Below, one piece after another: positions 60,913 through 64,000 of a DNA stretch of 64,000 nucleotides. The first letter of the stretch is position 1, and every line of letters begins with the position of its first letter. The DNA comes from Cryptosporangium phraense (lineage in GTDB: Bacteria > Actinomycetota > Actinomycetes > Mycobacteriales > Cryptosporangiaceae), in contig NZ_VIRS01000009.1 of the NCBI RefSeq assembly GCF_006912135.1, positions 186,001-250,000 on the forward strand, read 5' to 3'. Both the position numbers and the translations under genes were made by a program. The notes beneath the pieces are model-generated. The model did not search any database. It worked only from the letters and a program-made list of their open reading frames with translations, and had not been told where the DNA came from.

Positions 60913-61695
60913 TTACCGGCAACCCCGGGATTGCTTCCAGCGGGGCGACACACCCAGTCGATTTGCCTCCCACGCGACGAGCGCCGTATCGAGCGGGTGC
61001 CGATCGGCCGTCACACGCAGGGCCCAGAACAGGCCGTCAGAGCAGCGCCACGCCGCGTCCTCGGCGTTCAGCAAGGCCTCGGTCTGCCGGATCATCGTGA
61101 GCTCGGATGCGGCCTGCTCTGGGGTGTAGTGCGCCCGCAGCGGCTCGACCGGGATCTTCGCCATGTCGGCGATCAGCCGGTACGCCGACCGGCGTGCGTC
61201 ATCAGCCGCGAACGCGACCTGCCCCCGCAACCAATAAGCGCGAGCCAGAGCCGCGTCCATCCGTCGCTTCCGCCGGCGCAGCCCAGCTGGGGTGTCCTCA
61301 CGCAGACTCCCGCCGGCAGCCTCCATGAGGCGCTCGGCGATCGGGTCCGACTCGAGGTGGTTCAAGCCGAACGCCAACGCCCGCAGCGTGTTCGGCCGTG
61401 GCCGCAACTGCCCGCACTCCAGGCGTTCGATCGTCGTCCTGTGCACCGTCGAACGAACGGCCAACGCTCGCCGTGACAAGCCCCGCTGTGCTCGCTCGGC
61501 CCGGAGGGTGGCCCCGAGCGTGGCGACCAGGCGGGCGCGCTCCTCCGGTGGCACCTGCGCACGGACGAATAACCGGTTGCTGCTACCTCGCCCGTTCAAC
61601 GCCTGCCCGCGCGCGAGGCCACCCGCCGGGTTGCCGTCACTTATCGATGTCTCGCGCGGGCGCGTTTTGGGGGTTGGACCGGTCGAACCTGTCAC
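60913..61695 (-). CDS. XRE-family helix-turn-helix regulator
   Basis: A 260-residue protein from GTG 61695, which overlaps the upstream TGA (GTGA). A disordered N-terminus of about 45 residues precedes the HTH (about 55-110): LGATLRAERAQRGLSRRALAVRSTVHRTTIERLECGQ. The remainder is helical, with YTPEQAASELTMIRQTEAL. A shorter start near 61554 would still keep the HTH. Confidence 0.75.
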   Translation of the reverse strand: MTGSTGPTPKTRPRETSISDGNPAGGLARGQALNGRGSSNRLFVRAQVPPEERARLVATLGATLRAERAQRGLSRRALAVRSTVHRTTIERLECGQLRPRPNTLRALAFGLNHLESDPIAERLMEAAGGSLREDTPAGLRRRKRRMDAALARAYWLRGQVAFAADDARRSAYRLIADMAKIPVEPLRAHYTPEQAASELTMIRQTEALLNAEDAAWRCSDGLFWALRVTADRHPLDTALVAWEANRLGVSPRWKQSRGCR

Positions 61696-62003
61696 GCGGG
61701 CCGGTCCGGCTGGTCGTCGGCGAAAGCTCGGTCGCCGATGGCTTCGCCCCAGAGTTGGCGTTCCCGGTGGGTGTTCGGGGATCCGATACCGCGGCGGAGT
61801 CGGTCGTCGCGGTCCGCTTTCGCCTTGCCTCGGGTCCATTGCTTGATGAGGGCGAGGCGTTCGGCCGGTGGCATGTCGGTGAGGCCGTGCAGGTCGGGGA
61901 GGCCGGAGTAGTCCGGCGCGGGGCTGCCGGGGTGGTTCCGTCGCCGGTGTGGTGTTCGGCTGGTCTTGGCGTTCGGCTGGCCGGCCGGTTCGGGTGCTTC
62001 CAT
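61692..62003 (-). CDS. Small Pro/Arg-rich protein
   Basis: A 103-residue protein, ATG 62003 after GAGGGG: a disordered basic N-terminus, then LPDLHGLTDMPPAERLALIKQWTRGKAKADRDDRLRRG. The helical part may bind DNA or a partner. No family known. Translationally coupled to the XRE gene. Confidence 0.6.
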   Translation of the reverse strand: MEAPEPAGQPNAKTSRTPHRRRNHPGSPAPDYSGLPDLHGLTDMPPAERLALIKQWTRGKAKADRDDRLRRGIGSPNTHRERQLWGEAIGDRAFADDQPDRPA

Positions 62004-62066
62004 GGGTACCCCTCGTTCATGGGTCCCGGCCCGCGCCCCGGAGTAGTGGGGCGCGGGCCGGCTGGT

Positions 62067-62741
62067 TCAGCGGATGATGCGGTCGAGGCCGAACTGGTCG
62101 GGGACGTCGTCGGAAGCCAGGACGCTTTCGTATTCGTCGGACCAGGCGGGGGCGCCGCCGTTGCGGTCGCGTTCGTTCTGCAGGGCCCGGCGGAGGGCGT
62201 GGGCGAGGAGCGCGGCGGGCTCGACGGGCCGGTAGGCGCGTTTCCCTTCGCTGGTGTCTGTGACGAGGACGGAGCCGCGGTGGAGGTGGGTGTCGGGCAG
62301 CCCGTAGGGGGTGAGTTTCTCGCCGTGCTGGGTGGCTTGCGCGGCGGCTTCCTGGTTGCGGGTCATGAGTTCGGTCAGCGTGGTGTTGCGGGCTTCGGCG
62401 GCGGCGTAGAGCGTCTCGAGGGCGCGGACGGCGTCGTCGGTGGCTATCTGTACTTCGGAGGCCTGGGTGGCGTGGAAAGCGCGGACGTCGTTGCCGAGCT
62501 GCCGGTAGTGCTCGGCGCGGGCCCGGGTGTCGCGGCGGTCGCGGCCGGCGATGGCGTTCTGGACGGCCGCGGTAGCCCGGCGGAGGGTGTCGCTGGCGCG
62601 GTGGAACAGGTCGTCGTCGACCTGGGGGTCGGTGCCGGCGCGGCGCTCGAGGTCGCTGACGACGAGCTGGGCGGCGTCGCGCTCCTGTTCGGCGAGGCGG
62701 ACGGCTTCGTCGGCGTCGATGGTTGGGGTGTCGGTGGGCAT
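62067..62741 (-). CDS. Coiled-coil hypothetical protein
   Basis: A 224-residue, mostly helical protein: DEAVRLAEQERDAAQLVVSDLERR, AEHYRQLGNDVRAFHATQASEVQ, ETLYAAAEARNTTLTELMTRNQEAAAQ, then SVLVTDTSEGKRAYRPVEPAALLAHALRRAL. Probably structural or scaffolding; unknown family. A perfect terminator lies upstream, so it starts a separate transcript. Confidence 0.62.
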   Translation of the reverse strand: MPTDTPTIDADEAVRLAEQERDAAQLVVSDLERRAGTDPQVDDDLFHRASDTLRRATAAVQNAIAGRDRRDTRARAEHYRQLGNDVRAFHATQASEVQIATDDAVRALETLYAAAEARNTTLTELMTRNQEAAAQATQHGEKLTPYGLPDTHLHRGSVLVTDTSEGKRAYRPVEPAALLAHALRRALQNERDRNGGAPAWSDEYESVLASDDVPDQFGLDRIIR

Positions 62742-62813
62742 GTGGTGCTCCTGTTCGGGGTGTTCGGTGCCGGGTGGCCCGGCGATACGATTGGGGTCGG
62801 GTTACGGGCCCGT

Positions 62814-62848
62814 GGCCGCTGACGACGCTTGGATGTTCGTCAGCGGCC
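62814..62848. terminator. Terminator between minus-strand operons
   Basis: GGCCGCTGACGA (62814-62825) and TCGTCAGCGGCC (62837-62848) are perfectly complementary over 12 bp with an 11-base loop, 9 bp past the XRE stop at 62857. Confidence 0.8.
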
Positions 62849-62856
62849 TCGTCGTT

Positions 62857-63132
62857 TCAGACGTCAGGTTGTGGGGCGTGGTCGCCGAGTTGTTCGACCC
62901 AGTGGGCGAGCAGGGCGGCGCTGTGGTTGGGTGCGATGCCGCGGGCGATCTGGCGCAGCTGGGTGTAGGTCGATGCGCGGTGGCCGGTTTCGATGTCGGC
63001 GAGGGTGACCGGCGGTAGACCGATTTGCCGCGCGAGGTGGACGAGGGGCATGCCGCCGTGCCGGGCCCGGTAGTCGAGCAGGTGGTTGCCGATGACGGCC
63101 GCTCTGGCGTCCTGGGCGACGGGCCGTGTCAT
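62857..63132 (-). CDS. Small XRE-type DNA-binding protein
   Basis: A 91-residue protein: IGNHLLDYRARHGGMPLVHLARQIGLPPVTLADIETGHRASTYTQLRQIARGI, a Cro/C1-type HTH, with HSAALLAHWVEQLGDHAP at the end. ATG 63132 overlaps the metallopeptidase stop (ATGA). Confidence 0.78.
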   Translation of the reverse strand: MTRPVAQDARAAVIGNHLLDYRARHGGMPLVHLARQIGLPPVTLADIETGHRASTYTQLRQIARGIAPNHSAALLAHWVEQLGDHAPQPDV

Positions 63133-63764
63133 GCGCTCACCTCGGCGGGGATGCGGCCGGTGCCGTTGCAATGCGGGCAGGGTTCGCCGCGCGGCTCGGC
63201 CGCGGGTGGGTGGTAGGCGCCGAGGTAGTAGTCGGCGGGCCGGACGTTGTGCGGCCACTGGGCGGCTCGGGGTAGGTCGCTGCCGTTGCGATTGCGAGCG
63301 ACGACAGTGGCCAGACCGAGGACGGCGCCGATGTCGTTCGCGCGAGTGGCGAAGTGGGGTCCATGCCCGTGGTAGGCGGGCTCGTCGACGCCGGTGACCT
63401 CGGCGCCCTCCTGGTGGAGCATCTCGTGAAGGAGGACGTCGTCGACGAATAGACGGCGGCCGGCGATGGGCCCGGACAGTCGCGGATGCGTCCCGGTTAA
63501 GAGGGACGGCCGAATGCGGATCTCCAGCCGCGAGCCCCACGATGAGGCGTAGCAGCACTGACCGTAGGTCGCCGGCCGCGACGGCTCGGTCAGGGTCACA
63601 TAGGGCTCGAGAAGGCGGCCACCGAAGAACCGCGCGTTCATGTTGTGCCAGTGGTCCCGCAGACGCAGCAGCATCCCGCGGTTGGGTTCCTCGGCGTGCT
63701 GCTCGACCCAGGCCCAGTAGTCGCGGCGGTGCGCGACGACGACCTCGGCGATCTCGACAGGCAC
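63129..63764 (-). CDS. SprT-like zinc metallopeptidase
   Basis: A 211-residue protein from GTG 63764 (AAGGAG upstream). The zinc site LLHEMLHQEGAEV (HExxH) with HGPHFATRANDIG supplying the third ligand, plus NARFFGGRLLEPYVTL, match the SprT/SprT-like family. A late CPHCNGTGRIP is a likely zinc ribbon. Eukaryotic SPRTN digests DNA-protein crosslinks; the role in mobile elements is unknown. Confidence 0.82.
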   Translation of the reverse strand: MPVEIAEVVVAHRRDYWAWVEQHAEEPNRGMLLRLRDHWHNMNARFFGGRLLEPYVTLTEPSRPATYGQCCYASSWGSRLEIRIRPSLLTGTHPRLSGPIAGRRLFVDDVLLHEMLHQEGAEVTGVDEPAYHGHGPHFATRANDIGAVLGLATVVARNRNGSDLPRAAQWPHNVRPADYYLGAYHPPAAEPRGEPCPHCNGTGRIPAEVSA

Positions 63765-63798
63765 GATCTGTGGTCTCCTTGTTCTCGGTTGAGGGTTG

Positions 63799-63831
63799 GT
63801 CGGCCCGGGACGTGCGCCGTCCCGGGCCGAC
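63799..63831 (-). terminator. Strong terminator upstream of the SprT-like gene
   Basis: GTCGGCCCGGGACG and CGTCCCGGGCCGAC make a perfect 14-bp stem with loop TGCGC, 2 bp past the stop of the partial gene at the window end. Confidence 0.85.
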
Positions 63832-63832
63832 A

Positions 63833-64000
63833 TCACTGCTGAACGGGATCCGGCAGGTCGCCCACGAGCTCGGGCGCATAGCGGGACAGCCGGGCGAACT
63901 GCCACAGGGCAGCGTCGAGTTCGCGTTTCGCGATAGCCGCCTCGAGCGCGATCGTCGCGAGGGTGTCGAGGACCGCCTCAGGGTGATCCGGGAGTTCTTC
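63833..64000 (-). CDS. Partial gene at the right edge
   Basis: Fifty-five codons read to a TGA at 63835-63833: EELPDHPEAVLDTLATIALEAA ... LWQFARLSRYAPELVGDLPDP. A helical C-terminal end, no identity. The N-terminus lies beyond the window. Confidence 0.6.
   Translation of the reverse strand, partial: EELPDHPEAVLDTLATIALEAAIAKRELDAALWQFARLSRYAPELVGDLPDPVQQ

Larger units (their letters stand above)
41527..64000. mobile_element. AICE-type integrative and conjugative element (left part)
   Basis: The left junction is the break in comM. Inside are the hallmarks of actinomycete integrative conjugative elements: an FtsK/TraB-type translocase, a DUF2637/Spd-like membrane protein, XRE/DUF5753 regulation, many small coupled genes, HicAB-type addiction and no housekeeping genes. 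No relaxase is present, consistent with TraB-mediated double-stranded transfer. Integrase, Rep and the right att site are not seen, so the element exceeds 22 kb and continues out of the window. The exact base of the junction is inferred. Confidence 0.82.

Noticed and set aside
41527-64000. Integrase, relaxase or Rep gene in the element
   Set aside because: None was found on either strand; they presumably lie beyond the window, or in the case of a relaxase are not needed.

Overview
The window is high-GC DNA from an actinobacterium. The gene order smc - ftsY - amtB/glnK/glnD - ffh - rpsP/khpA/rimM/trmD/rplS/lepB/rnhB/yraN/comM is the conserved actinomycete core order (as in Streptomyces), and GTG starts and one- or four-base start/stop overlaps are common. 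A genus cannot be fixed from the sequence alone; a Frankia/Cryptosporangium-like or Streptomyces-like actinomycete would fit. No rRNA, tRNA or CRISPR array was recognised.

Bases 1-41,526 are chromosomal backbone. Reading along: a membrane glycosyltransferase, a CAP-domain secreted protein, acylphosphatase, SMC, a VapBC-type pair, a tiny tyrosine-rich ORF, a PhoD-like phosphatase, the SRP receptor FtsY and an APH-like kinase. A minus-strand operon follows (16,767 to 11,638): an RCK-domain channel-like protein, two tandem TIGR04222-type membrane proteins with Cys/Gly-rich tails, a DUF692 (multinuclear iron oxygenase-like) enzyme and its small SCO6045-like partner. Next is the nitrogen cassette amtB-glnK-glnD under a clear double GlnR box, an accessory block (TetR, membrane protein, FAD monooxygenase, GlxA-like regulator, MFS exporter), Ffh, a solute-binding/VWA protein, an amidohydrolase, ProRS and DUF402. 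The backbone part ends with the ribosome-maturation/signal-peptidase/RNase HII operon, running into yraN and comM.

At about 41,527 comM (yifB) is broken after roughly 84 codons. Everything from there to the window end looks like one integrated actinomycete conjugative element (AICE type): a HicAB-like pair, a PadR regulator, an XRE/DUF5753 + DUF6879 regulatory operon, a plus-strand string of 13 small genes each overlapping the next (including two sigma-like proteins), a DUF2637/Spd-like membrane protein, an FtsK/TraB-type DNA translocase, and a minus-strand operon with XRE regulators and an SprT-like metallopeptidase. Integrase, replication initiator and right attachment site are not seen and presumably lie beyond base 64,000.

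The most interesting candidates are the DUF692 operon with its possible Cys-rich membrane-protein substrates, the use of comM as integration site, the tightly coupled small-gene string with a sigma-like pair, and several unlabelled repeat families inside the element (phased operators, 8-bp direct repeats before the transfer genes, duplicated 3'-end modules).
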